A model generated the notes under the pieces. The model saw only the letters and a program-made list of their open reading frames with translations. It was not told where the DNA came from and searched no databases. This document shows, piece after piece, positions 1 to 9,611 of a stretch of DNA of 64,000 nucleotides. The stretch spans positions 1 through 64,000 of the forward strand of contig CAWATY010000008.1 in NCBI GenBank assembly GCA_963785115.1, in the 5' to 3' direction. The stretch's first letter is position 1, and every line of letters starts with the position of its first letter. A program made the translations under genes and the position numbers. This DNA comes from JACCWP01 sp963785115. Its GTDB lineage: Bacteria > Actinomycetota > Actinomycetes > Propionibacteriales > Nocardioidaceae.

Positions 1-1805
1 AGCGGCGGCGCAGCCCGCTCGCACGCATCACCCGCCGGTTCACCGCGCGCGCCACCGCGTCGGCGCTGCCGACGACGCGAACGTGGCCCTCGGCGCGGGT
101 GATCGCCGTGTACAGCAGCTCGCGGGTCAGCAGTGGCGACTCCGGCGGCGGCAGCAGCACGGTGACACTGCGGAACTGGCTGCCCTGCGCCTTGTGCACG
201 GTCATCGCGTGCACCGTCTGCACCGGCGGCAGCCGGCTGGGGCCGAGCAGCACCGGACCGTCGCCGCGCGCGAAAGCCGCCATCGGCCGGGCCGGGTCGG
301 CACCGCTCACGACGACTCCGGTGTCGCCGTTGTACAGCTCGACCTCGGGGTCGTTCGTGGTCACGAGCAGCGGCCGCCCCACGTACCACTCCCCCTCGTC
401 GGGGTCGCCCACCTCGGGGCCGGCGGCCGCCAGCCAGCGCTCCACCTCGCGGGTCCACCGCGCGACGCCGTACGGCCCACGCCGGTGTGCGCACAGCAAC
501 CGGTGACTCCCCAGCGCGCCCAGCGCCGCGGCCGCCTGGCCCGCGTCAGCTGCCGCGAACACCGCCCCCGCCGCCTGCACGACCTCGGCGCGGACGTCCT
601 CGACCCCGCCGGGCACCATCGCCTCGATCTGAGCGTCCTCGACGAAGGTGACGGTGTCGCCACCCGCGCGCAGCAGGTCGACAGCCCGGTCCGCCTCGCC
701 GTCGCGGACCGCGTCGGCGAGCGCGCCGATCTGCGGGCCGTACCGGAACCGGTGCACCAGCCGGACGACCGCGTCGTCCTGCCCCGACCGGCGTGCCACC
801 AGATCACCGAGCACCGCGCCGGCCTCGACCGACGCGAGCTGGTCGGGGTCGCCCACCAGCACCAGCTTGGCTTCCGGCCGCACGGCCTCGAGCAGCCGTG
901 ACATCAGCGTCAGCGACACCATCGAGCACTCGTCGACGACCACGACGTCGTAGGGCAGCCGGTTGTGCCGGTCGTGGCGGAACCGGCTGTTGCTTCCCAT
1001 CCGCCTGCCCAGCAGTCGGTGCAGCGTGGACGCGTGCACGTCGCCCACGTCGAGCGGCGCCTCGGGGTCGCGGGCCGCCGCCGACACCGCCTCCTGCAGC
1101 CGGGCCGCCGCCTTGCCCGTGGGCGCCGCAAGCGCAACGCGCGGTGGCCGCTGGCCGTCGGTGCGCAGCGCGCGCAGCAGGTCGACCAGCTTGGCCACGG
1201 TCGTGGTCTTGCCGGTGCCGGGCCCGCCGGCGAGCACGAGCAGCGAGTGCCGGGCCGCCCGCTGCGCGGCGGTGCGCTGCAGGTCGGTCTCCGGCTGGGT
1301 GAACAGCCGTCCGAGTGCCCCGTCGAGCCGGCCCGCGTCGACGGGGTCGGCGGGGTGGCGCAGCCGGGAGTCGAGCTCGGTACGCACCACCTCCTCCTGA
1401 CGCCAGTAGCGGTCCAGGTAGAGCAGACCGTCGACCAGCCGCAACGGCCGGTCGGCCGCTCCCTGCTCGTCGACCGCCACCAGCGGGCTGGCCGCCAGCG
1501 CCTGCTGCCACGGGTCCGGGGCGGGCCATGGCAAGCGCCTCGGTGTCGACCGCTTCCTCGCCATCAGCAGCCGCGTGGTCGCGTACCTCGGACAGCTCGA
1601 CGCACACCGAGCCGAGTCGCACGGCGCGTACGGCCAACGCGGCCGCCAGCAGCACCGCCTCATCGCCCTCGCCGCCCAGCCGACCGAGCCGCTCGGCGAC
1701 GTGCACGTCGGCCGCAGACAGCACGCCGGCGACGTTGAACTCGCGCAGCAGACCGCGCGCCCGCAGCGCCAGCCGGATGTCGTAGGGATCGGCGTCGTCG
1801 ATCAC
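1..1805 (-). CDS. recD: RecD, exodeoxyribonuclease V alpha subunit (frameshifted, 3' end outside window)
   Basis: 5'-3' helicase subunit of the RecBCD double-strand-break repair nuclease. The GTG start at 1805 overlaps the recB stop by 4 bp (GTGA). In order I see an N-terminal helical region, Walker A (LAGPGTGKTTT, about 1205-1240), motif II VVVDECSM (about 920-945), VHKAQGSQF (about 160-185) and YTAITRAEGHVR (about 75-110), all SF1B helicase motifs. The frame changes at 1533-1534: upstream reads DTEALAMARPG, whereas RecD family sequence (LPWPAPDPWQQ) continues in the next frame. Deleting one T/A from that AA pair restores EALPWPAPDPWQQ exactly. recB and recC are intact, so a read or assembly error is more likely than a dead gene. 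The C-terminus runs off the left edge. Confidence 0.9.
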
Positions 1806-4800
1806 GCGCCACCTCCCGCCAGCAGCCGGGACAGCGCCGGGACCAGTCCCGACGGCGGCCGCCAGCCGAAGACCCCGGCGGGCGTGCCGTCGACCACGGG
1901 TGTGTCGGGACCGCACATGCCGCGGACGAAGAGGTACAGCGCGCCGCCCAGGTGCACGTCGGGGTCGTAGCCGGGCTGCCGCCAGGACAGGTAGCGGTGC
2001 AGGGCGACCAGGTAGAGCAGCGCCTGCAGCGGGTAGTGCGCGTCGAGCATCGCCGAGGTCAGCGCGGCCGGCCGGTAGTGCCACGCGGTCAACGGGGTGT
2101 CCGACCCCGGCCAGCCGTCGCCGAGCCAGTTGGTCTTGTAGTCGGCCACCAGATAGCGCGGGCCGTCGGGGCCGGCGACGCGGAGCACCGCGTCGAGGCT
2201 GCCAGTGAGGTAGCCGCGCAGCGCCTGTGACGGCAACCGCGCGAGCAGGTCGGGGTAGCCGACGAGGGCGTCGTCGGGCGCGAGGTGGGTACGCAGCACC
2301 TCAGCCATCGCCGACAGCGTCGCCTCGTCGCCCGTGGGGTCGTCGCCGCCCGCCAGCGGCAGCTCGAAGTCCAGCTCGCTCAGCTTGTCGCCCGCTGCCA
2401 CGTCGCGCAGCCGCATGTCGCCGGCGAGCGGCCCCAGCGGCGTCTCCATCGACGGCACCAGCGCGGGGCCGAGGACCTCGGGGTCGAGCCCCGACCCGAG
2501 CCGGTGGGCAAGCACCTCGGCGCAGTGCCGGGTGAGCTCGGCCGCGAGGTCGGGAACGGTGGTGTCGGCGTACTCGAGCACCGAGTGCACGACGATCCCG
2601 AACGCCGCTCCGCTGGGCAGCTCGGCCATCGGCGAGACGAGGGCGTCGGCGGGCGGGCCGGCGGCGTCCGCATCTGCCGGGACGACGCCCGCCTCGTCGT
2701 CGAGACCTCGCTCGTCGGGCTCGGCGCTCACGCCGGGCACGACGGCCGCCACCGCACCCGAGCTGTCGTCGCTGCGGCCGTCGCCGGGGGCGACCAGCTG
2801 GTCGTGCACGCCAGCGGTCAGCGCGGTGTAGGACAACCGCCGCCAGGCGGTGTCGAGCGCCCGGTCGAAGCGCGCCGCCGCGAGCGCCTGCCGCTGGTCC
2901 GCGGGAGGCGACCAGCGAAGGCCGTGGTCGGGCTCGATCCGCTCGACCGCGAGCGACCCCCCGGCCTGGGCGGCCACGACGGCGAACCGGGCGACCGCCT
3001 CGTCGTCGCTCGGCAGCGGCACCGAGTCGGCGGGGGTCTGGCCCGGCAGGTGACCGCCGAACAGCAGTCGGTGGGTGGCCGAGCCGGACGTGGTCGTCGA
3101 CGGTGCCCACCAGGTGACGACCTGGCAGGCGGCACGGGTCAGCGCGACGTAGAGCAGGCGCAGGTCCTCCCCCGCCTCCTCGGCCCGGTGCACGGCGAGG
3201 TTCGCGCCGTACTCGGGACCGCCGATGCCCCCGACGTCGAGGGTCCGCACTCCGTCGATGTGCAGCCGCAGCGGGTCGGGGTTGCGCGGCTTGTAGCGGT
3301 CCCACCCGAAGGGCACGTAGACGACCGGGAACTCCAGCCCCTTGCTGCGGTGCACGGTGACCACCTGTACCGCGTCGGCGTCGGACTCCAGCCGCCGTAC
3401 CCGCTCCTCGCTCGGGTCGGTCGACGCGTCGAGGATCCGGTGCTGCAACCACTCCACCAGCGCCGCGGTGCCGAGCTGGCCCTCGACCGCCGCCTGGTGC
3501 AGGGCCTGCGCCACGTGCCGAAGGTCGGTGAGCACCCGCTCGCCGACCTCGGTGGCCAGCAGCCGGGCGGTGAGCCCCTCCTCCTCGGTGATCCGCTCGA
3601 GCAGCGCCGGCAGCCCGCGCCGGGCGAGCACGTCGGCCCACCCGCGCAGCTTGGGTCCAAGGTCGTCGAGCGCAGCGTCGCCCTTCGTGGCCAGGTCCTG
3701 CGCGGTCCAGCCGACGAAGCAGGTCAGCGCGGCGGTACGCAGCCGCGCCCCCCGCGGTTGCTCGAGCGCCTGCAGCAGCAGCAGCCACTGCTGGGCGACG
3801 TCGGTGCCGAAGACGTTGGCCGCACCGGTGACCACGGCCGGCACCCCGACGGCCGCCAGCGCGTCGCGGGCCAGCCCGGCCTGCTTGTTGGTGTGCGCCA
3901 GCACCGCCACGTCGCCGGGCACCAACGGACGCTCGCCCCGCGGGGTCTCGAGCCGAGCGCCGCACGACAGCAGCCGCACCACGTCGCCGGCCAGGTCGCG
4001 GGCGACCAGGTCGCGACTGTCCCGGACCACCGGGTTCTTGCGCGGGGCGGTGCCGGTGTCGGTGCGCAGCGCGTGCCGCAGCCGCACCGGCCGGTCGACC
4101 GGGGCACCGTGCAGCCGCCCGGCCGGGTGGGCCGACCGCACCGGCCGGACCACGATGCCCTCGTCGCCGAGTGCCGTCTGGCCGAGCAGCGCATCGAGGC
4201 CACGCAGCAGGCCCGCGTCGCTGCGGTGGTTGGTGTCGAGCGTGGCTGGGGTGCCCGCTGCCTTCGTGGCGTCGAGGTACGCGGCCACGTCGCCGCCGCG
4301 AAAGGCGTAGATCGCCTGCTTGGGATCGCCGATGAGGATCAGCGTGGTGCGGCCGTGGAACGCGGTCCGCAGGATGTCCCACTGCACCGGGTCGGTGTCC
4401 TGGAACTCGTCGACCATCACCACCGAGTAGCGCGACCGGACCCGCTCGCTGGCCGCCTCGCCGGTGGCGGGGTCGGTGAGGGCGTCGCAGAGCCGGGTCA
4501 GCAGGTCGTCGTAGTCGACCAGCCGCCGCTGCCGCTTGCGGCGTGCGACCTCGTCGCGTGCGGCCCGCGCGATCCCGACTCGCTGCCCTGCGCTGGAGGC
4601 GGGGTCGGCGAGCGCCGGAGCGAGCGCCGCCTGGCCGTCCTCGACCGCCTGCCGGGCCACGGCCAGCGCCTCGCCCCAGCGGATGGCCGGCTCGCCGGAG
4701 TCGGGGCGGCCGAACTTGCGCAGCCACAGGTCGCTCGCGACCTCGACCACCAGGTCGTCGATGCTCTCGACGAACGTCGCGTCGGGTTCCAGGTCGCCGG

Positions 4801-5224
4801 CGACCCCGAGGCCGCGGAGCATCTGCTGGCAGAAGCCGTGGGTGGTGGTGAGCGTGGCCGCGTCGAAGTCGGCGAGTGCCGCGGCCAGCCGTGCGCGGCG
4901 CAGGCCGACGTCATCGTCGGAGCCGTCGGCGAGCAGACGCAGCACCTCGTCGTCGTGCGCGTCGGACCGGGCGTGGTCGGGGTCGGCCAGGCCGCGCTCG
5001 GCGGTGACCAGCCGCTCACGCACCCGCTGGCGCAGCTCCTGGGTCGCCATCCGGCCGAAGGTGACCAGCATCAGCTCGCGCAGGTCGAGGCCGTCGGCGA
5101 CGTAGCGTGCGGCCAGCGCCGCGATCGTGAACGTCTTGCCGGTGCCCGCGCTGGCCTCGAGCACGGTGGTCGTCCGAGGCTCGGGCAGCTCGCCGGTGAG
5201 GTCGAAAGGCTCCGGGACGCTCAC
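1802..5224 (-). CDS. recB: RecB, exodeoxyribonuclease V beta subunit
   Basis: 3'-5' helicase and nuclease subunit of RecBCD, 1140 aa. The chosen start is the GTG at 5224, which overlaps the recC stop (GTGA); the open frame extends upstream to 6007 but only antisense-like arginine-rich sequence lies there. UvrD-type motifs are clear: Walker A EASAGTGKTF (residues 23-32), VDEFQDTDPVQWD (about 270), LIGDPKQAIYAFRGGD, VTVHRSKGLEFPVVY and LLYVALTRA. The C-terminal RecB nuclease domain shows FGIVVHSVLE, LDFELPL and catalytic VADYKTN (about residue 1033). Translationally coupled to recC and recD. Confidence 0.96.
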   Translation of the reverse strand: MSVPEPFDLTGELPEPRTTTVLEASAGTGKTFTIAALAARYVADGLDLRELMLVTFGRMATQELRQRVRERLVTAERGLADPDHARSDAHDDEVLRLLADGSDDDVGLRRARLAAALADFDAATLTTTHGFCQQMLRGLGVAGDLEPDATFVESIDDLVVEVASDLWLRKFGRPDSGEPAIRWGEALAVARQAVEDGQAALAPALADPASSAGQRVGIARAARDEVARRKRQRRLVDYDDLLTRLCDALTDPATGEAASERVRSRYSVVMVDEFQDTDPVQWDILRTAFHGRTTLILIGDPKQAIYAFRGGDVAAYLDATKAAGTPATLDTNHRSDAGLLRGLDALLGQTALGDEGIVVRPVRSAHPAGRLHGAPVDRPVRLRHALRTDTGTAPRKNPVVRDSRDLVARDLAGDVVRLLSCGARLETPRGERPLVPGDVAVLAHTNKQAGLARDALAAVGVPAVVTGAANVFGTDVAQQWLLLLQALEQPRGARLRTAALTCFVGWTAQDLATKGDAALDDLGPKLRGWADVLARRGLPALLERITEEEGLTARLLATEVGERVLTDLRHVAQALHQAAVEGQLGTAALVEWLQHRILDASTDPSEERVRRLESDADAVQVVTVHRSKGLEFPVVYVPFGWDRYKPRNPDPLRLHIDGVRTLDVGGIGGPEYGANLAVHRAEEAGEDLRLLYVALTRAACQVVTWWAPSTTTSGSATHRLLFGGHLPGQTPADSVPLPSDDEAVARFAVVAAQAGGSLAVERIEPDHGLRWSPPADQRQALAAARFDRALDTAWRRLSYTALTAGVHDQLVAPGDGRSDDSSGAVAAVVPGVSAEPDERGLDDEAGVVPADADAAGPPADALVSPMAELPSGAAFGIVVHSVLEYADTTVPDLAAELTRHCAEVLAHRLGSGLDPEVLGPALVPSMETPLGPLAGDMRLRDVAAGDKLSELDFELPLAGGDDPTGDEATLSAMAEVLRTHLAPDDALVGYPDLLARLPSQALRGYLTGSLDAVLRVAGPDGPRYLVADYKTNWLGDGWPGSDTPLTAWHYRPAALTSAMLDAHYPLQALLYLVALHRYLSWRQPGYDPDVHLGGALYLFVRGMCGPDTPVVDGTPAGVFGWRPPSGLVPALSRLLAGGGA

Positions 5225-8200
5225 GGGACGTCCACCGTCTCGGCCCGCAGCAGCGGGAACCACAACCGGCACGCCAGCGCTCCGAAGCGGGTCGGCTCCG
5301 GCGCGTCCGCCGGCTGTTCGCCCTCCAGCGGCGGTGCGGTCAATAGCGCCTCCAGCGGCGCTTGCTGGCCCCAGATCCGTTGGTGGTAACGGTCCTGGTC
5401 GCCGTCGAACGAGTCGGTCCAGCGCTTGCGGGCGGCCTCGAGCGCGCCGAAGTCGGTGTCGCCGAGCACCCGCACCGAGGCGTACGCGTGGGCCGCGTCG
5501 ACCGGCAGCGGCAACGGCTCGCGCAGCGCCCGCCGGTAGAGCTCGACGAGCTCGCCGAGGACGATCGCGGCCTGGTGCGCGGGGACACCTCCGGTGGTGG
5601 AGCGCAGCGGGTCGGACCGGCCGCGACCGATCGTCACCGCCTGCCACGCCGCGTCGGGCTCGCTCGCCGCCAGGGCCAGCAGCTGGACCCACGCCCGCAG
5701 CCGGTGCTTGGGGCCGAGCCGCGAGTAGACGCCGCGGACCAGCCGGTGCCCGTACACACCGGTGACGGTGCCGGCCAGCGTGCCCCCGCCGGGCAGCGCG
5801 ACCTCGACGTCGCGGCTGGTGGCCGGGCCCTGGCGGGCGGCCGCCACGGCAGCGACCAGGGGCTCGGCCCGGACCTCGACCTCGGCCAGCGCCCGACTGC
5901 CCAGCGCGCCCGGAGGCAGCCGTCCCCTCCGCCACTCCGCCCCGCGAACCGCCTCGGGGTCGGCGCCGGCCAGCCGGTCGCTCAGCCACTGGTCGCCGAC
6001 CGACCACGACGCGAGCCCGCCGAGGTCGGTGGCGAGCGCCTCGGCGAGCTGGTCACCTTCCTCAGGCACCAGCACGTTGAGACCGCGGCGCACGTACCCC
6101 CGGACCGGGTGCTCGAGCACGAAGACCAGGTCGTCGAGCTCGACGGGCGCGCGCGGGTCGCCGGCCGGCAGCACCTCGGCCCGGAACCCCTCGGCCCGCC
6201 CGCGAGGACCGGTCGCCGCCAGCGCGCCTTCGCGGGCGGTGGTGTCGAAGCTGAACGGCAGCGGTCGGCCCAGCGCGCCGGCGGTGAAGTTGCGCGGGTC
6301 GAAGGGCTGTAGCGGGTGTCGTACGACGACCCGGTCACGGGCGCGGCCACCCTCGATGCGGACCGTCGCGTCGACCACGTCGAGGATCTCGCCGACCGGC
6401 ACCGCCGGGGTGCGCGGGGCGTTCGTGCGCTCGTCGGCGCCGGTGTGCACGACCACCAGCGTCTCGGTGGCGGCGAGAACGGCATCGAGCAACAGCTGCC
6501 GGTCTTCACTGCGCCGGTCGCGCTCGCCGACGCAGGGATCGCGGGCCAGCACGTCGTCGCCGTCGACGCCGGTGGTGCGCGGGAACGCCCCGTCGTCGAG
6601 ACCGAGCAGGCACACCACCCGGTGCGGCACCGACCGCATCGGCACCATCGAGCACATGGTGAGCGTGCCGGTGCGGAAACCGGCCCGGGTCGGCCGGCCC
6701 TGCAACCGGTCGGCGAGCAGCGAGCGCACATCGGCGAGAGACAACCGGACACCCGCGCGCTCGCCCGCCACCTCGCGCACCTCGTCGAGCTGGCGCCGGG
6801 CCTGCGACAGCTGCCACCCGTCGCGGTCGCCCACCGCGGCCAGGGTGTCCAGGGCCGACGCCAGGGCGTCCAGCCAGTCGTCCAGCGGCTGGTCGCGGCC
6901 GAGGGCGTCGAGCACCCCGGTCAGCCGGTCGACCAGCTCGGCGAGCCGGCCGGCGAGGTCGATGTCGCCGGAGTCGACGTCGTCGAGCGGCAGCGCCAGA
7001 CCGACCCAGCGGGGCTCCTCCTCGGCCATCGCCGCACCGAGCAGCAACCGGTCGAGACCCGCCTCCCAGGTGTTCTGTCCGACCCCCTCGAGCCGGTACG
7101 GCGCCCGGTGCGCGGCATCGATGCCCCACCGGGCACCCGAGTCCTGGACCCAGTCGCGCAGCCGGGCGAGCGCGTCGTCGTCGAGCCGGAACCGCCGCCG
7201 CACCGGTGGCAGCGCGGCCAGGTCGAGCACCTGCGAGGCGGTCACCCGCGCGTCCGCCAGCTCGAGCACCCGGGACAGCGTGGCGAGCAGCGGGTTGGTC
7301 TGGCGCAGCGACCGGTCGGCGAGCCGGACCCGGAGCCGGTGACCGGGGTGGACCGGCCCGGTCGCGTGCTCGTCGGAGTCGTACAGGCCGAACGTCGCAG
7401 AGATGAGCGGCGCGTACGCCTCGATGTCGGGACACATCACCAGGACGTCGCGCGGCTCGAGGGTGGGGTCGTCGGCGAGCAGCCCGAGCAGCACCTCGCG
7501 CAGGACCTCGACCTGCCGGGCCCGCCCGTGGCAGGCGTGCACCTGCAGGGTGCGGTCGTCGTCGGCCAGCGGGGGGCGCAGGTCGGGAGCGGAGCCCACC
7601 GGCTCACCCGGGGGCGGTCGGTCGGCGCGCAGGTCACGCTGCAGCCGCCCGAGCAGGGTGTCGGGTGGGTCGTCGAGCGGGTGGTGGGTGTCGCGCACCT
7701 CGGCATCGGCCGCCGCGAGCGTCTGCTGCACCTCGCGGGCGTCGCGGCCGAGCGAGGCGAGCAGCGGGTGCAGCGGCAGCCGGGCGGTCGGGTCGGTACG
7801 CCGCAGCGCCACCGGGCCGCCGGTCACGAGCTCGTCGCCCGCCCGGTCCCACAGCGCCGCCGAGGGGTGCGGCAGCCACAGGTGCACGTCGCGGTGTGCG
7901 GCCAGCGCGGAGAACACGGCGACCTGATCGGTGGTCAGCCGGGTCGGCCCGAACACCGACACCCGTGCCGGCAGCGCGGAGAGCGCGGGGTCGGCGCGTA
8001 GCGCGGCGCAGGCAGCGTCGAGCCGCTCGGCCGGGCTCGGCGTGCCGACCCGCGTCCGCAACCGACGCCACAGCTCGGCCTGCCAGAGCAGGTCGGAGGG
8101 CAGCGTCTCGCCGCGCCCGTCGGTGTCGCGACCATCGAGCCAGTCGCGCAGCATCACCGGCCGGTGCGCGGCGTAGGACTCGAAGAGGCCGGCCAGGTGG

Positions 8201-8640
8201 CGGGCGGCCACGAACCGTCGCCCCGGCCGCGGCGGGTCGTCGGGCGCGCTCTCGGGACCCACCAGGTGTCGGGCCAGCGGGGCCAGCCACGGCTCGCCGA
8301 CGGAGTCGTCGACCACCTCGAGCACCGACCACAGCGCCCGTCCGGTACGCCAGGGGTCGTCGTCGGCCTCGACCCCGCTGCCGACGGCGATCGCGTCGGC
8401 GACCAGTCGCGAGGGCCACGGGAAGGCGACGTTGGCGCACACGCCGGCACCGTCGGCGTCACGTGCGCCGAGCCGGTGCGACAGCCGCTGGGTCAGCCAG
8501 CGCTCAACCCCGCGGGCAGGCACGGCGACGACCTCGGTGCTGAACGGGTCGACGGTGCCGCTGGCCGGCTCTGTCGCCAGCACCTCGGCCAGCCCGTCGG
8601 CGAGCGCGTCGGCCCGCTCGGCCCGGTGCACGTGCAGCAC
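5221..8640 (-). CDS. recC: RecC, exodeoxyribonuclease V gamma subunit
   Basis: RecC is the Chi-recognition and scaffold subunit of RecBCD; at 1139 aa the length is normal. The N-terminus (LHVHRAERADALADGL, then VAVPARGVERWLTQRLSHRLG and ANVAFPWPSRLV) is diagnostic. The GTG start at 8640 lies 2 nt after the stop of a possible 11-codon leader ORF (8643-8678), and a GGGGAG ribosome-binding sequence lies inside that ORF. First gene of a recC-recB-recD operon whose members overlap by GTGA. Confidence 0.95.
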   Translation of the reverse strand: MLHVHRAERADALADGLAEVLATEPASGTVDPFSTEVVAVPARGVERWLTQRLSHRLGARDADGAGVCANVAFPWPSRLVADAIAVGSGVEADDDPWRTGRALWSVLEVVDDSVGEPWLAPLARHLVGPESAPDDPPRPGRRFVAARHLAGLFESYAAHRPVMLRDWLDGRDTDGRGETLPSDLLWQAELWRRLRTRVGTPSPAERLDAACAALRADPALSALPARVSVFGPTRLTTDQVAVFSALAAHRDVHLWLPHPSAALWDRAGDELVTGGPVALRRTDPTARLPLHPLLASLGRDAREVQQTLAAADAEVRDTHHPLDDPPDTLLGRLQRDLRADRPPPGEPVGSAPDLRPPLADDDRTLQVHACHGRARQVEVLREVLLGLLADDPTLEPRDVLVMCPDIEAYAPLISATFGLYDSDEHATGPVHPGHRLRVRLADRSLRQTNPLLATLSRVLELADARVTASQVLDLAALPPVRRRFRLDDDALARLRDWVQDSGARWGIDAAHRAPYRLEGVGQNTWEAGLDRLLLGAAMAEEEPRWVGLALPLDDVDSGDIDLAGRLAELVDRLTGVLDALGRDQPLDDWLDALASALDTLAAVGDRDGWQLSQARRQLDEVREVAGERAGVRLSLADVRSLLADRLQGRPTRAGFRTGTLTMCSMVPMRSVPHRVVCLLGLDDGAFPRTTGVDGDDVLARDPCVGERDRRSEDRQLLLDAVLAATETLVVVHTGADERTNAPRTPAVPVGEILDVVDATVRIEGGRARDRVVVRHPLQPFDPRNFTAGALGRPLPFSFDTTAREGALAATGPRGRAEGFRAEVLPAGDPRAPVELDDLVFVLEHPVRGYVRRGLNVLVPEEGDQLAEALATDLGGLASWSVGDQWLSDRLAGADPEAVRGAEWRRGRLPPGALGSRALAEVEVRAEPLVAAVAAARQGPATSRDVEVALPGGGTLAGTVTGVYGHRLVRGVYSRLGPKHRLRAWVQLLALAASEPDAAWQAVTIGRGRSDPLRSTTGGVPAHQAAIVLGELVELYRRALREPLPLPVDAAHAYASVRVLGDTDFGALEAARKRWTDSFDGDQDRYHQRIWGQQAPLEALLTAPPLEGEQPADAPEPTRFGALACRLWFPLLRAETVDVP

Positions 8641-8642
8641 GC

Positions 8643-8678
8643 TCAGCAGCGCTCCCCGTGGTTCTCCCCGTTGGTCAT
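8643..8678 (-). CDS. Possible leaderless 11-residue leader ORF upstream of recC
   Basis: Reads MTNGENHGERC and then TGA, ending 2 nt before the recC GTG. Its ATG sits 7 nt after TAGGGT (8686-8691); the string TAGGGT-CGCCGCC before this ATG is identical to that before the histidine phosphatase start at 15820. This suggests a leaderless transcript whose first codon is this ATG, with the recC ribosome-binding site inside the mini-ORF. Coding status is inferred from position only; it could be untranslated leader. Confidence 0.4.
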   Translation of the reverse strand: MTNGENHGERC

Positions 8679-8685
8679 GGCGGCG

Positions 8686-8691
8686 ACCCTA
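8686..8691 (-). promoter_or_regulatory. Putative -10 hexamer of the recCBD operon (TAGGGT)
   Basis: TAGGGT on the minus strand fits the actinobacterial -10 pattern TANNNT and lies 7 nt before an ATG, which places the transcript start at that ATG. The 13-nt sequence TAGGGTCGCCGCC recurs at 15807-15819 before another start codon. No clear -35 was seen. Confidence 0.45.
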
Positions 8692-8749
8692 ACCGCCGGC
8701 GCGGACACCCCGGCCGCCGTCGGTGTGTCCGTCTCAAGACCTCCCTCCG

Positions 8750-9076
8750 TCACCAGCCGCGGGCTTCGGTCCAGGATGCGCACGGCTGCGACGACCCGGC
8801 GCGGTTCACCTCCAGGCACGGCGGCGGCTCCGCCCCGAACCACTCCTGCTTTCGGGCGTACACGTTGGCCAGCACCTCGCAGTCGCAGTAGCCGCCGCCC
8901 GCCTGCAGCCGGCGCTCGAGCGCGGTGGCGCGAGGCGCCCGCCGGTCGCGCCACAGCAGCGCCCACTGCAGCCGGTTGCCGCAGCCGTGCGCCTCGACCA
9001 TCCGCTCGACGAAGCAGGCCAGGCACTCCCGCGGACCCGGGAGCGCCGGCGGACCCGGTACCTCGTCGTCATCCAT
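8750..9076 (-). CDS. DUF2695-like conserved small protein
   Basis: 108 aa. The start is the ATG at 9076 (MDDDEVPG); the frame is open further upstream but the extension is arginine-rich and unconserved in character. The core CLACFVERM, HGC, LQWALLWR, LERRLQAGGGYCDCEVLANVY resembles the DUF2695 family common in actinomycetes. Four conserved-looking cysteines (CLAC, CDC) could bind metal. Function unknown. Same strand as recC downstream but 109 bp away with its own promoter, so probably separate. Confidence 0.75.
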   Translation of the reverse strand: MDDDEVPGPPALPGPRECLACFVERMVEAHGCGNRLQWALLWRDRRAPRATALERRLQAGGGYCDCEVLANVYARKQEWFGAEPPPCLEVNRAGSSQPCASWTEARGW

Positions 9077-9217
9077 CACCCGCAACACCGCTCTCTCCTC
9101 CCGCTCGCCCGGCCGGCCCTCCGGCCGCTGACCCAGTCCTAGGCCGGAGCCGTCCGGAGCGGCGGCACGGGCGCGGCGGGGTGTGGACGGCGCCCGCCAC
9201 CCACAGCCGCGGCCGCC

Positions 9218-9223
9218 TAGCGT
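9218..9223 (+). promoter_or_regulatory. Putative -10 (TAGCGT) for the leaderless gene at 9230
   Basis: TAGCGT is followed by 6 nt and then the GTG start, the spacing expected when transcription begins at the start codon. The extended string CCTAGCGTC also occurs at 48580 and 63757 upstream of other genes. Confidence 0.45.
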
Positions 9224-9229
9224 CACGAG

Positions 9230-9520
9230 GTGGAGACCACCGACCGGTTGTGCTGGGTCGACCTCGAGGCGCTGCGCGCCGCCGAGGCGGCCCGGCCGAC
9301 AAGCACGCTCGCCGACGCCGCGTACGCGCTCTGGCAGGTCATCGACCTGTTGGAGGACGCGCGCGCCGACCGGCTCGACGCGGAGGGCCGCGACGCCTGC
9401 CGCTGGGGGCTGGCCGAGCTGCAGCAGATGGTCGGCCTGCTGACCCGCCGGTACGTCGTGGCCGCGCGTCGGGCCCGGGCGGTGCTCGAGACGCCACCGC
9501 CACGGCAGCGGGCCGGGTAG
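9230..9520 (+). CDS. Small hypothetical protein
   Basis: 96 aa, GTG start (METTDRLCWVDLEALRAAE). Predicted mostly helical and acidic in its first two thirds, ending in a basic, proline-rich tail. No ribosome-binding site is visible; instead TAGCGT lies 6 nt upstream, which supports this start as leaderless. I do not recognise a family. The codon pattern looks coding and the gene is divergent from the DUF2695 gene. Confidence 0.6.
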   Translation: METTDRLCWVDLEALRAAEAARPTSTLADAAYALWQVIDLLEDARADRLDAEGRDACRWGLAELQQMVGLLTRRYVVAARRARAVLETPPPRQRAG

Positions 9521-9611
9521 CCCGCCTGCGCCGATCCGGTCCCGCGGCCGTACTTCACGGGCCATCGGCGGGTCGGCGGGGATGCGACCGCCGCGGCGGC
9601 ATGCTGCCAGG

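Noticed and set aside
2285..5389. 1034-residue open frame on the plus strand opposite recB
   Set aside because: Antisense to a gene with complete RecB motifs; composition is Arg/Gln/His-rich and low in conserved motifs, a usual by-product of very high GC.
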